NCBI GenBank assembly: GCA_963931865.1
Contig: OZ007513.1
Location: 5,232,337-5,296,336 of the forward strand
Reading direction: 5' to 3'
Source: Axinella damicornis
Taxonomy: Eukaryota > Porifera > Demospongiae > Axinellida > Axinellidae
DNA length: 64,000 bases
Below, piece by piece: positions 21,342 to 32,756 of this stretch (within the stretch, counting starts at the first letter, position 1; each line of letters starts with the position of its first letter). The translations under genes and the position numbers were made by a program. Under the pieces are notes generated by a model, which was not told the DNA's origin, did no database searches, and worked only from the letters and a program-made list of their open reading frames with translations.

Positions 21342-21917
21342 ATGTTGCCCCCTACTACGCATGACTGTAGCAAACTAAGGAAAGAGCATGTACTAGCATT
21401 AGTGCAAAAACCTGGACTCTGGACTCTGGACTGGACTCTGGACTGGACTCTGGACTGGATTTTGGACTGGATTTTGGACTGGATTTTTAATTGGCGAAGC
21501 AAGCACTGGCCAAGCATCACTGCATGGTTAGTACGTAATAAAGCAGAAGAATACCTCCAATCAAGTAACGATGTTGCACAAGCCCTGGGGAATGATCCCA
21601 AGTCAAAAATGGTGACTTCTCGTTCTGGTGGTACACTTCACTTTGTCAGAGTGGTGTCACCTGGCCGGTACGTTTGTGACAAAAACTGTTTGCAATGGTG
21701 CTCATCTCAAATCTGTTCGCACACCTTGGTGACAGCAGAAACGAACGGGAATTGGAACTGTTTTGCAGTGGTATGTAGCCAGTGGTCAGGAGCCAAACAT
21801 AAGTTAGCGACAAGCGTAGCAGGACACCTTCAGTTGCACCAGACGTTGCCCAGCGAGTCAGCTGAGAAATTCTCTCCCACCTGTGTGTTTGCAGTCCTCC
21901 ATCCATTCACAGCCTAG
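21342..21917 (+). CDS. SWIM zinc-finger protein fragment
   Basis: The 191-codon open frame contains a SWIM-type zinc finger: SKMVTSRSGGTLHFVRVVSP, then YVCDKNCLQWCSSQICSHTL VTAE, with the C-x3-C...C-x-H pattern. Upstream the frame runs through a TGGACTGGACTC minisatellite (about 21415-21490, six or more repeats encoding LDWTLDW), so the true start is probably near 21490 (WRSKHWPSITAWLVRNKAEE). SWIM fingers occur in many proteins, notably in the C-terminal region of Mutator-like transposases. No catalytic core is seen here. It may be a single exon of a larger host protein or a transposase relic. Confidence 0.6.
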   Translation: MLPPTTHDCSKLRKEHVLALVQKPGLWTLDWTLDWTLDWILDWILDWIFNWRSKHWPSITAWLVRNKAEEYLQSSNDVAQALGNDPKSKMVTSRSGGTLHFVRVVSPGRYVCDKNCLQWCSSQICSHTLVTAETNGNWNCFAVVCSQWSGAKHKLATSVAGHLQLHQTLPSESAEKFSPTCVFAVLHPFTA

Positions 21918-22133
21918 CTGCAGATCATTCCCAGATTTTAAGTTGACCTCAGCCCACACTCACCCAGCCTACAAGCCTTGTAATGGTCTTACATCCTACT
22001 GTGCAGGCACACCACTCTCGAGTGATACAGTCAGTCCAAAATCCAGTCCAGAGTCCAGGTTATGCACTAAAGCCCATTAACACCTACTACCTACTACAAA
22101 CTTCGTACGTTCTTAAGCACCTATGGATGTTCT

Positions 22134-22165
<32 letters not shown>
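22134..22165 (+). repeat. G32 homopolymer
   Basis: There are 32 uninterrupted G residues. Similar C or G runs of 19-60 occur ten times in the window. Confidence 0.9.
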
Positions 22166-22167
<2 letters not shown>

Positions 22168-22189
22168 TTAGGTAGGCTTCATACCTGTG

Positions 22190-22440
22190 CTTCAAGAACT
22201 GTACAGTCGATTGCAGTTGCGTTTGTACATTGTGCATTGCGTGACCATGTGCGGCAAGAACTTTCTGTAGGTGGAGTTTCACGGAAATGGCACGGCCTTG
22301 AATATGCAAGAGTCTGGAAGCCATGCAGACACTTTGCGTGAGTGTCATATTTGCAGAACACAGTTTCCGTGATAATCCACGCAATACGCAGTGTTCAAAC
22401 GCAACTGCAATCGACTGTACTAAACCATGACACATCTGTA
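22190..22440. mobile_element. MITE with terminal inverted repeats of about 50 bp
   Basis: The left arm ACTGTACAGTCGATTGCAGT...GCGTTTG and the right arm CAAACGCAACTGCAATCGAC...GTACT are inverted copies around a 130-bp centre. No coding capacity is recognised. Confidence 0.6.
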
Positions 22441-22489
22441 CATTCATGAACATTAGCAACCTACACTATGCTATAGCTATTGTACTAGC

Positions 22490-22573
22490 TCGTTCCCAAG
22501 CTCTTCCCCAGCTTTTTGTGGCATACTGTACGGTATGCGACAAAAAGCTGGGGAGGAGCCTGGGAACGAGGCC
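22490..22573. mobile_element. TAGCCTCG-family hairpin
   Basis: CTCGTTCCCAAGCTCTTCCC at the left pairs with GGAGCCTGGGAACGAG at the right, with a second inner stem around CCCCAGCTTTTTG/CAAAAAGCTGGGG. It belongs to the same family as 18631-20008. Confidence 0.6.
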
Positions 22574-22747
22574 ATGATTGTACATCCATCAATCTATGAT
22601 GTAATACAACAAGTAGACACACTACATCTGCACACGTGCTGCTATACCCCTGCATCCACCTATCTATGCCACAATACAACATGACCTGTGGAACCTTGAG
22701 TTCAGCTCCATTCTCAATCTCACGTCATTCTCTGGCAACTGCAAACT

Positions 22748-23555
22748 CCCAGTGGCACTAGTGTACCTAATCTTATTCTGATCCCCCCACATCAGCGATC
22801 TCCGCTTGATTACGGTTTGGTCTGTCTTGGGGGTTCCACCTTGGGCGGTGCCCTACGGTCATCTGGCACAAGCAAGCTGGGGCGCAGTTGCCAGGACTCC
22901 CTGGGTGCCGACCTGGTGGCCCCCTTGAAACCCCAAATGGTTACCATCTCACAGAATCTGTCAGGCTTACAATAACTATGGGAAGCCTTCTGTACATTAA
23001 CCATCCTATCTCATTATCACATCTCTACAACCACGTCTTTGTACACAGGAACACCAACAAGAAGCTGGGATGTAAGTATGGCAGGAATTATCTCCCTTGT
23101 TTGTGGTACATACCAACATGCAGAACACCAACTTAATCATCTCACTCACCTACAGCAAGGGGCATTGCTTCATTGTAGCTGACAGCTGACTGGTCTTTCC
23201 TGATACTTCATCAGCTGACTCCATTTCAGGAAGGCCTTCAACTACAGTACAGAGAGTAGGAGGAAACATTGCTGAGTGTAATAATAGCAGAGAGAGAAAT
23301 GCCAAACAATATACAAATGAGAATCAAGGCCTCATGAATTCCTTCACAAAAGAAGCTGCAACACCAGAACAATCTCATGACCTGAAAGACTGGTGAGTGG
23401 TAGTCAGAGTCTTACTACCATCATACACAGCCCTATTGCACATGCAGATCAACACTTGCCAACATGCATAACACCAACGTAATCATCTCACTCACCTACA
23501 GCAGGGGGCATTGCTTCATCCGTAGCTGACAGGAGCTGTTCACTGCGAAGCATTA
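22748..23555. repeat. left direct repeat flanking a tyrosine-recombinase element
   Basis: It is collinear with 24708-25955: CAGTGGCACTAGTGTACCTA, GGTTTGGTCTGTCTTGGGGG, GACCTGGTGGCCCCCTTGAA, then the CAGCAAGGGGCATTGCTTCA and CAGAGAGTAGGAGGAAACAT phrases. The right copy has an 18-bp extra block and one inserted element. Confidence 0.8.
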
Positions 23556-23689
23556 GATGAGATACATGAAATGAAGATCATAAGTCTGGTTGTGAGGCGT
23601 ATTGAAAGTACTATTCAGTATAATATACGTACTATTCACATCATTTCAAGATTTTTAGCACTGGTACCTCCCGCTTCAAAGCCTTTTGC

Positions 23690-24545
23690 CGGCTACACAG
23701 AGTACCATCCCTCCCAGCAACCAAGCGTACAGTGGCCTACTTCACAGCATCCCTCAACCAAAGCAGACTGGCACCCCCCACCATTAACGTGTACCTGTCG
23801 GCCGTGGGTACATGGCATCGCGAGCAAGGACCATAGCCACCACAATATCATCTTGCGCTTGATCAAACGGGCCATCGCATGGTCCCATCACCGCCCACAG
23901 AATATGCGGGAGCCTATAACTCCAGGCATTCTCCGGCGCCTCCTCGCAGCCCTACGCAGGTCAACCAGCTGAGGCCAGGGGATCAGAGAATGCTGGCGGC
24001 TGCATTCTGCATGCTCTGCCTTCCACGGGTTCCTCCACGTCGGAGAATTCACCACCCCAACAGGTGCAACATTCAACCACAATGTCCACACGGCTCTTGG
24101 CGACGTCGCATGGCATCCAACCCACCTCCGCCTGAGGCGCGAACAATCAAAAACAGACCAAATTGGCAGAGGCAAAATCTTGCTCTTACCCATGGACCGG
24201 CGACGCATCCTGCCCCTACAACGCAATGTCACTATACTGGAAGGATGTCACCGCTACCAGTCCTGCCAGGACACCCTTCTTTCGTTTCGCAGATGGCTGC
24301 CCACTGTCCAGTGTGGAGTGCAGACACCACCTTCGCAGGCTTCTCTGTCAGGCTGGTTACCAAGCCTCCTTGTACAACACACACAGTTTCCGCATTGGAG
24401 CAGCAACCACTGCCGCTGCTGCCGCCGCTACTCCAGACAAATGAAGCACCTTGGGCGCTGGAGGAGCAAAGCTTATAAACGCTACATCCGACCCACACAG
24501 TCTGTTGCAAGCATCTTTCTACACAACAAGCCTCTCAGGCAACAC
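23690..24545 (+). pseudogene. tyrosine recombinase (DIRS/Ngaro or Crypton type), frame-shifted
   Basis: Reading across frame changes, the N-terminal core-binding part gives TVAYFTASLNQSRLAPPTIN and VYLSAVGTWH, then IKRAIAWSHHRPQNMREPIT and GILRRLLAALRRSTS. The catalytic part gives AAAFCMLCFHGFLHVGEFTT, then LRREQSKTDQIGRGKILLLP with the beta-hairpin Lys, PFFRFADGCPL, NTHSFRIGAATTAAAA with the HxxR box, and LGRWRSKAYKRYI with the nucleophile Tyr. The first catalytic Arg position reads His (FLHVGE). The enzyme family cuts and rejoins DNA through the Tyr. Frame changes and the lost Arg indicate an inactive copy. It lies between long direct repeats. Confidence 0.75.
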
Positions 24546-24707
24546 TGAACACCGGGTAGCTATTAATGCATTCCTTCTACCAATCCCCTTTTTTCTTGTA
24601 ACTGCATATCCACTGGTAGGTTTTTCCCCTCCCTAGTAGGGAGGTTTCCCTGGGAAGTCAGCGGGCCCTTGCATGGTTTCCCGAATTTGCACCTTTGAGG
24701 GTCCCCA

Positions 24708-25955
24708 GTGGCACTAGTGTACCTACCATGCCAATCTTATTCTGATCCCCCCACATCAGCGATCTCCGCTTGATTACGGTTTGGTCTGTCTTGGGGGTTC
24801 CACCTTGGGCGGTGCCCTACGGGCTGTCCTCCTAGGCCAATCATCCGGCACAAGCAAGCTGGGGCGCAGTTGCCAGGACTCCCTGGGTGCCGACCTGGTG
24901 GCCCCCTTGAAAGCCCAAATGATTAAATGTTCCATCTCATCAGAACCTGTCAGGCTTACAATAACTATGGGAAGCCTTCTGTACACTAACCATCCTATCT
25001 CATTATAATCTCTATACAACCATGTCTTTGTACATAGGAACACCAACAAGAAGCTGGGATTTTTACACTCCTGGTAGGGGAAAAATTGTGCCGCGTAAAT
25101 AAATAATTAATCTAATTAATGTAAATAATCAAACCTCATAGCTCGCAGGAAAGGTCTACAGAGATTCTGACTACACCGTCGTGATGGCTATCTTGCAGTT
25201 AGACAAACGTATAATAATTGTGCTGAAACTCACCTTGGTGGTGGAGATACAAGCGCTTTTGTCTCGCCGTGGCCGCCATTGCCCGAGCGCTCTCTCCGAC
25301 TTCCGGTGGCAGTACCGTTCTTAGGAAAGGCACACGAAGAGTCTGACCACACAGCCGTGATCGCTGTCGTTCACTGACGCTTACATGCCAAAACTCACCG
25401 TGCTGGCTAAGTTGTGAGTGCTGTCTTGTCTTCCTTTTGGTCGCCATTGCTCGCGATCGACTGAGCCACGTGGCATGTGCGTTAATTGGAACGAATTGCA
25501 ATAATTAGCTTCGCTACGGCGAGGCAACCGCGGCGTTGCAACGGCTACCAGGAGTGCGGTTGCCCCTAAGTATGGCAGGAATAATCTCCCTTGTTTGTGG
25601 TACATACTGGATAAACCAACAAAGTCATGCAGAACACCAACTTTAATCATCTCACTCACCTACAGCAAGGGGCATTGCTTCATTGTAGCTGACAGCTGAC
25701 AGTAATGAACTTTTCCTGATACTTCATCAGCTAACTCCATTTCAGGAAGGCCTTCAACTACAGTACAGAGAGTAGGAGGAAACATTGCTGAGTTTAATAA
25801 TAGCAGAGAGAGAAATGCCAAACAATATACAAATGAGAATCGAGGCCTCATGAATGCCTTCACAAAAGAAGCCGCAACACCAGAACAATCTCATGACCTG
25901 GAAGACTGGTGAGTGGTAGTCAGAGTCTTAAGTACTACCATCATTATTGCACATG
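24708..25955. repeat. right direct repeat flanking the tyrosine-recombinase element
   Basis: This is the counterpart of 22748-23555, interrupted at about 25061-25568 by a separate terminal-inverted-repeat element. The gap breaks the shared phrase AAGAAGCTGGGA / TAAGTATGGCAGGAAT, which is continuous in the left copy. Confidence 0.8.
25067..25557. mobile_element. element with CACTCCTGGTAG terminal inverted repeats
   Basis: CACTCCTGGTAG at the left and CTACCAGGAGTG at the right bound a 490-bp insertion that is absent from the paralogous left direct repeat. On the minus strand it carries an open stretch beginning MATKRKTRQHSQLSQHGEFW. Solo termini of the same kind occur near 27370 and 30652. Confidence 0.65.
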
Positions 25956-25959
25956 CAGA

Positions 25960-26868
25960 TCAACGCTTGCACCGTCTAAAACCTTCTCAAATTCAGAGTG
26001 AAACAGGTTCAGAGACAGGAAATCCCTAATTCAGCTATGCATGGGAAAACGAAATCATAGCCATAGCTACTGAGAATCCAAATATGATTGGCAAAGTGCA
26101 CACTTCTAGCAAAATGTCACACTGCTGATAAACAGGGAATGTCTAAGAAGAGTAGCATGCATAACAGTTGCACTCTCCAAACAGTATAGCCATGTGCCTG
26201 TGGTCAGCGATTGCCTACCATGAGTGTGGCAAGTTGGCAACCCCTACAGTTCAAGGGGGGGTCGGACATGATGTCATAGTGGCCACGTGCACCACATTTT
26301 TTGCTGATGTTGCTGATCTTCACTATGGCATTTGCCATAGAGAATTTATCTTCGCAGTGTTGTCTAACGATAGCTAACTGCGGTGTATTTAAGAGTTGTT
26401 TGCAAACGAATTGGTGCATTGTGCTGCGATCTTGAGTGAACCTCGGGGAACCTCGACGATTTCGGGAGACAGCCCCAGTGACAACACGCAAACAATCGTT
26501 GGGTGCGTCGTCTTTCAGAAGGTTTAAATAGCACCCGCAAAGACCTAGGAACGAAGTAGACACCCGAGACGCCAGACGCAGCCATGGCTTTCTTTGTACG
26601 TGGGTGGAAGGCCTATGCTTTGAGTCACGTGTTTATCATGCAGCCCTTGGAGTGTAATGACGTCATGTCCGACCCCCCCTGCCTACAGTTATCATTGATA
26701 GAATGTTCTTATATAAACCACCCCACCTTTACACAACGAAGGACAGTGACAACATGGTGTACTCTAAAATGCAGGGAATGTAAGCAACAACGGAAGTAGA
26801 GAGTTGGCTGCTTAGATGGTTCGCCCACTCTATTGCCTAGTAAAGATTCTTATCCGTCGGTTCCTTCA
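25960..26868. other. no gene recognised
   Basis: I see no supported exon. A purine/pyrimidine-mixed stretch with dispersed short repeats, including two TGATAGAATGTTC phrases shared with 34967, is all that stands out. Confidence 0.4.
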
Positions 26869-26869
26869 G

Positions 26870-26963
26870 AGAACAATTGAGAGACCACTGGAAATTCAAA
26901 CCCGATGAAAGCATTGATGAAAAGTTAACCCGTGCAATATTGACATGCGGATGTGGATGCATT
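26870..26963 (+). CDS. candidate exon, unknown protein
   Basis: The borders are TTCCTTCAG and GTAAGT, and the segment is 94 nt open in one phase. It reads EQLRDHWKFKPDESIDEKLT followed by RAILTCGCGCI. The composition looks coding (charged N-terminus, Cys/Gly end). I do not recognise it and find no partner exon. Confidence 0.35.
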
Positions 26964-27085
26964 GTAAGTACCACTGGACCAAATTTCCTACATGTCCACA
27001 GCCTACGAGGATTGGTGCTGCTGTGGAATAAGGAGTAGTAAAATTGATTTTAGTCATACTCACAGGCAATATTATATACTGCATT

Positions 27086-27109
27086 GGGGGGGGGGGGGGG
27101 GGGGGGGGG
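27086..27109 (+). repeat. G24 homopolymer
   Basis: A pure G run in otherwise unremarkable sequence. Confidence 0.9.
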
Positions 27110-27339
27110 AGCACAAAGCGATCTATATCGAACACTGAGCCAGGAGTTTTCACTGGAGATCAAGTCGAGTCAGAGCGAAAATCTGCCAGGAGGCGCAGGG
27201 AACACACTATCAGGATTCACTCATGCAGAGTTTCATAAGGGAAGGGGGGCGGGGGATCTCTCCCCTTCTCCAGGTGCAAGCAAGAGCTGTCTAGATACAT
27301 ATACTCTTCACGTCGTGGTCAGTGAGCAGGGCATTCTAA

Positions 27340-29785
27340 AACAATAATATTCCTCCAATGTGGCCACCACACTCCTGGTAGCAGGTGTTACTCTGACCAT
27401 ACGAATACCTGGCAATAATAATTGTAGGCAGCTAGCTTGCAGCTCTCATTCCAATTTATGCACACGTCTTCTAACACCATACAAATCAACACTTATGTAA
27501 ACATGCTGTGCTTTTCAACACTAGCTGCAAAACCCCACCAGATTCTGCAATGCACCAATGGTAATTAAAGTGAGTGGGTGTACACTAGTGCACTAGTCTC
27601 TGCTGGTGTCTGATGGTCTCCAGCAGTCTCCGCTGTTATTCGTCCTGCATTATTTTGATCGTCTGATTGCTTCATTGTGAAGTAACTATTTCTGTACAGA
27701 ATGTGTTACCAAGGGCGCATCGAGCCGGCAAAGGCGGAGAGAGGGCATGCAACTTCCTATAGCGTACATAGAGACGGCATAGTGCTGAGTGCTACCAAAA
27801 ATAATGTTTCCGGTTAAGCACGAGAATTTGCATGCACGGTACAGTTACGGACGTTCGACGGAACTTTTTCCTGGGCAAGGAAGATGAGTGCTACCGATGT
27901 TGGTATATAAACACCATCCAAGTGATCTCTAGCCCAAGTACTTCTACTTCGGGTACCTCTCCTACCAGTGTAGCAGGCCCAGATTCGGAGAAAGTATCGC
28001 TGGATGCAAGCCAACATTCGCCACTCTCGACAACAGCACAATAGCTCGACATTTGCTGTTGCGTAAGTTGGAGGGAGAGAATGATAGCCTCGAAAGGAGC
28101 TCACACTAGGTAGCTAGGTCCTCTCAAAGACGAACACTGCAGACAGTATGCCAGCCATCTCTAAAACTGACAGCATAAGGGGCGCCTGTCTACGGTTCAA
28201 GTGCTTATAGTCAAAATCTGAATTCTATATTTAGCATTTTGCTGTCTATGAACATTGCATGCCCTCTCGCCACCTTCGGCGGCTCGATGTGCCCTTGGAG
28301 TTACAATAATTATGTTCAGGAAAGAATGAATTATCCTACAACATTCCAATCTACAGTACGAAATTACGAGTGGGAAACTTGGTTAGCCATTCCCACTGCT
28401 ACTTGCAGTATTATCAAAAGCAATCGAATTCACAATTCATCCTAACAAAGTTAACCTACCTCCACCGTTACTGATTGAATGGTTGCCTGCCTTTCAGTTT
28501 ACAGCGGTTTGTTGCATTGTCTCGTTCTCAGACCCGGATCGCCTTTACTTTTTTCGGCTGGGAACGAGACAAGGTTTAGTGTCACGTGATAATTATGATA
28601 CCCAGTGCAGTGCAGTGTTAGCAGCTAGATTTATTATAAATCTCAACACAGGTCCGCAATTTGCAAGCTGCAAGCAAGCCTCCGGCGCAATACCTTCTTA
28701 AAGTATGGAAGCAGGCTGTAGCATATTAGTTTGGTTTCCAGTCCCTTCTGCGTCTAGGATCTAGGAACCAAACCATACGTAGACAATAATTATACCTAAT
28801 CTATACCTATGACCAAACTAGGTGTATATACCAGCCCCGCCCCTTACCATCAATGCATCATCACGAGATGCGAAACCATCATTCGCAGGTCCAAGTACAC
28901 AGGAGACTGTACTCGATTCTTGAGTGTGAAGCGTCCAAACTTCACCGCGCCCACCTCATGCAAAGAATCAGCCGCTGCTTCTTTGGCGATCAGGGCAGCC
29001 ATACTTCAATTAGCAGCACACGTGCATTTACACGTGGGCGCGCGCCGCAAACGTTGGCCAGGCTCCTCCCCTAATAGCTTGCCTAGCTATGCTTTTTGTC
29101 GCTCTCCAGAGCTCCTTACGAGTTGATCGCCTCTCCTACTGGATTTCGTGGGTCCTCAAGGACTGAAGGCTGGGGTGGAGATCGACGTTCTAAGTAAGCT
29201 CAGTAAGGTTCCCAGTCTTTTCAAAGGCCTACATACTACAGCAGATCCTTCAATTTGACGGGTCTGCTAATTTAAGCCTACTAGCTACATAATTATTTTG
29301 TTATGGGCTGTAATGTGGGTATTTTCCTGGCCCATTTGGCTTCTACAGGGTGTATAGGGGGAATTACTTTACTCAACTTACTGACGGCATGCTACGTAGC
29401 GGTAGCACTGACCTCAATAATAGTTGTGATTTTTGCGGAGGCCACATTGTGCCATCTAGGCTTTATCTTTTGTGCCTTCTTCCCTTTCTGCTCTTCTGAA
29501 GCCGTCGTTCAACTCTGTCATTCCAAAGTGATCCCCTTGATGGTAATTTAGGATCAGACAGAGCTGAAAATGACGGGTGGTACGTCGTCATAGGTCAATT
29601 GTCAATTTCCATGCAAGCAGCCACATATTATGTCAAATATTCATGTCTGGGCGTTTACATAGGTTAATTAGTGTCTGCAGGTTAATTAGTGTCTGCACAC
29701 TAATTAGCTTATGAGGGGTTTCTGTCTAGGAGAAGCATATTGGCAGAAGTGCTCATGATCAGGTTCAGTTCCTTTTTTTTTCCCT
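27340..29785. other. anonymous region with small hairpins
   Basis: An open stretch at 27832-28044 (ending VSLDASQHSPLSTTAQ) has no recognisable family. Hairpins of the GTTCCCAG type are seen near 28526-28570 (CTCGTTCTCAGACC / GGCTGGGAACGAG) and 28725-28770. I do not call a gene. Confidence 0.4.
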
Positions 29786-29787
29786 AG

Positions 29788-30320
29788 TGTAAGATTTTTT
29801 TTTTTTTTTTTTTTTTCTTTTTTTTTTTTCTATGAAAGTTTATGCACAAAAAATGCATAGGACAATGCAATAGCCACTGGCTAATAATAGCATACCCAAG
29901 AACACAAAAGACTATACTATATGGTACATATGGTTAACAAGAGATGATTTAAATACAGACAAAGTATTGGCATGAGTAATGTAATCTGGTAAATTATTCC
30001 AAACAGAACAAGTTTTAGGTACAAAGGAGTGAAAAAATGCGTTAGTATGAGCAAAGGGCTGGCAGTAGAGTAACTTGGATGATGATCTTAATGTGGTGGT
30101 CTTAGGCACAAACAGATCGTAGGGGAAATAAACCAGTTCGTGAACTACCTTGTACATGGTACACAAACTCAGGTAATTTCTGCGATCAACTAAGCTGGGT
30201 ACATTAAAAAGATTGAGCAAATCGGCATAACCCAAGTCCCACTGTTTTGCACACATACGCAAAGCGAACTTCTGTACGCGTTCGAGCTGAGGATTATGAA
30301 TAGAAATCGTCATACATGGG
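29788..30320 (-). mobile_element. 5'-truncated LINE, reverse-transcriptase C-terminus and poly(A)
   Basis: On the minus strand the frame 29912-30313 encodes the thumb/C-terminal region typical of CR1/L2-group LINEs: LERVQKFALRMCAKQWDLGY, DLLNLFNVPSLVDRRNYLSL, then WNNLPDYITHANTLSVFKSS. A short 3' region follows and then a nearly pure A tract (T on the plus strand, about 29788-29830). Truncation at the 5' end (about 30320) plus a poly(A) tail is the mark of target-primed reverse transcription. The frame is open throughout. Confidence 0.85.
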
Positions 30321-31660
30321 TTGAATCAGCCAGCTGTTTTTATTCACTACACACCAATATAGTTACACCAATTTTTAAAGAAGATAATTCTCCGACCAAT
30401 GAAACTTAATGGCCAAGTTTGACCGGACAATTGATACGTAAAAATTAATGACATTGTTATTTTCAGCTCTGCGGATCCCCACTTGAAGCAGAATCAACTC
30501 GTAGAAAGAGTTCAACTCTTTGCCTCACATATGGTTGCTAAATCCTGGATGCAGATTCTGTGACATTAAACAGACAATTTAACTTGAGTACTCCCACGAG
30601 CCGTAGGTCCTATTATAAGCGTCTGTACACTTATAATTATGATGCAACTGCACTCCTGGTAGGGCAAGCTCACTGTCATGATGCCTCGTGCCTTGGCTTA
30701 CTCTCACCTCATGGATACTCTCAGCGCACTCGGATTAAATCCACCAGCTCGTGCTTACAGCTCACCCTGATTAATGCGCACAGTCATACGTAATGTCACG
30801 TACTGCCTATGATGGGTGAAGCATGTACTGTATGACTGCCAAGAGTAAGATCATAATATCTCTACCCCTGAGAAAAACGACGAGAGTGTCAGTACATGCA
30901 AAAGTGTACCTTTCTGATAACATTGCATAGGTGGGTCTCCTACCGGGAGTGTTCAACTGATACCATGCCTTATGACAAGTAATTCACTTGTTTCAAACCG
31001 AGTCTTTATCCACTGCCTCCACTCATCCAAGACCTGAGCTGTACCCGTAGTTCCCCTGGAGTCTGTAGCATATCCTCAGGGAGCATAGTGTAGTGCTTCT
31101 GGCAAAAGTGGGAGGGATGGGGGAGAGGTGGGGGAATTGGTCAGTTGGAGTGTGAGAGGGAGGATGGGGGTAGTTGTCTGCTAATTGCCTCTGAACTCTT
31201 TGTTGCAAACTCTCTGCTGTTAATGTGATTCATGTTTAGATCAGTAAATTTGACCTACGCAAGGCACTGACCCTCACCCAAGATGACAGCATCACCACTA
31301 CATCATCTTGCATCGTAGTACATCCCTAGTACATGAAACACTATTTACTGTCCGAATAGCGTAGTTGATAAAGCTCCGTTGCCATTGGTTACAGTTGTGG
31401 ATCCAGTGGTCTAGAGTGGACTGCATTGACAGGCTGACAGAAGAACACAGAGTGCCATGTATGAAATTGACAGTGCAATACTGCACTGCAGCCACTCGCC
31501 TACTCGACTGCTTGATCACAGTTTCAATCACGAGCCTTTTCTAGATACATTTAGCCCCTACGAGATTCTCAAGCCGTACCTGATCAGCAACACCTTACTT
31601 TGAGTTGTCCTCCTGTACACGTACCTGCCTGACCCCCTCCCCTTCCTCCCCTCCTCTCCT
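30320..31660. other. no gene recognised
   Basis: Mostly unique-looking sequence, probably intron around the SF3B1 exon at 31665. A solo ACTCCTGGTAGGGCAAGC terminus lies at about 30652. Confidence 0.4.
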
Positions 31661-31664
31661 GCAG

Positions 31665-31738
31665 GTGGGAAGACTCCTGACCCCAACAAGAGAACCTTTG
31701 CCGACATCTTGCGGGAACGTGACCTCGAGAGGGAGGAG
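31665..31738 (+). CDS. SF3B1: SF3B1 exon (N-terminal region)
   Basis: The exon follows TCTCCTGCAG and precedes GTGGGT. It is 74 nt and reads GKTPDPNKRTFADILRERD LEREE in phase. This is the SF3B1 N-terminal segment (GGKTPDP...ARTY..VMRE in vertebrates), just before the TP-rich region. The orientation is opposite to the exons at 17.8-20.2 kb. The exon is intact. Confidence 0.8.
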
Positions 31739-32100
31739 GTGGGTATGACATGGTCCATTAGCTTCTCACCTCAATGTTGTGTATGACCCTTTGACCAGAA
31801 AGGTCCCCCTCCTTACTTGATATGGAGCGTATCCTAGGTTATGTCAAGTCGCGACATGCCTCCTGTCAGTATGGATTCATTCACGAGTACATGAGCAATA
31901 ATAACTTTTCTGTGGAGGGAGAACATGACCACAGAACTTTATTTCAGGGTTTGATCCCTGAACAATGTACTAATTCCTGCTCTCTTGAGTTTTGTCTTCC
32001 AAACTGCACTCAGAGGTCCACTCCAGGGAGCCACCTGATACTCAATAGCTTGGCTATGAAGGGTGTTTTAGGCCTAGCTAGCGCAATGGCTAACACCACC

Positions 32101-32556
32101 AGGGGCGGATACAGGATTTATAAAAGGGGAGGCCACTATATATTAAACGCTGGCGGAGGCAGTGCATAGAGGTGCGTAGCGCCGATCAGTCCGCACGAAG
32201 CGCGGAAAAAATTTTTCGCCTTCATTTTTCACTTCTCAGGATGGGCTCTCGTGGCACCTTCGCGCTTTGCACTGCAAGTTCCTGGATTGCAGGTCTCATG
32301 TTTTGGTTGTATCACTTTTATTTCGCTGTAAAATTTCTTACCTGAAAAAAAAATTTTTTTCGCTCACGAACGTAATACGTACGTACACGGAGGGGTATAC
32401 TAGATCGTGGTCTCGTTCCCAAGCCGTTCGGTTTCAGGCAACGCATGGTATTGCGAGCTGAGGAGGCCAGGCCAGGAGTTGCAACGTAGCGGCAGCAAGT
32501 TAGTAAGGAGGAAAATAAAGCGGTGAAGAAGCAAAAGGGGGGGGCACCGGCCCCCG

Positions 32557-32590
<34 letters not shown>

Positions 32591-32601
32591 TAGATCCGCC
32601 C
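32101..32601. mobile_element. MITE with hAT-type ends CAGGGGCGGAT
   Basis: Perfect 11-bp inverted termini (CAGGGGCGGAT ... ATCCGCCCCTG) enclose 500 bp without an ORF, ending in a C31 run. CAGGGGCGG ends are typical of hAT elements. The 8-bp flanks do not match, so the insertion is old or altered. The sequence is absent from copy B. Confidence 0.7.
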
Positions 32602-32756
32602 CTGAAGTCTACTTCACAGGCTTGAATCATATGATGTGCTCGTTCTCCACCACATCATACCACCAGACTTCCTCTTGTGCCTTCTTTAAATTGGTGTGTC
32701 AAGTCCATGTTTAGCTTCTTTATTGGAGGTGAAGGTCCGACATGTGGCTGTTTGTG

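Noticed and set aside
21415..21490. LDWTLDW repeats as part of a repeat protein
   Set aside because: They are a TGGACTGGACTC minisatellite read in frame; homology of the SWIM protein starts after it.
27832..28044. Small Ser/Thr-rich ORF as a gene
   Set aside because: No domain, no paralogue and no supporting splice borders.
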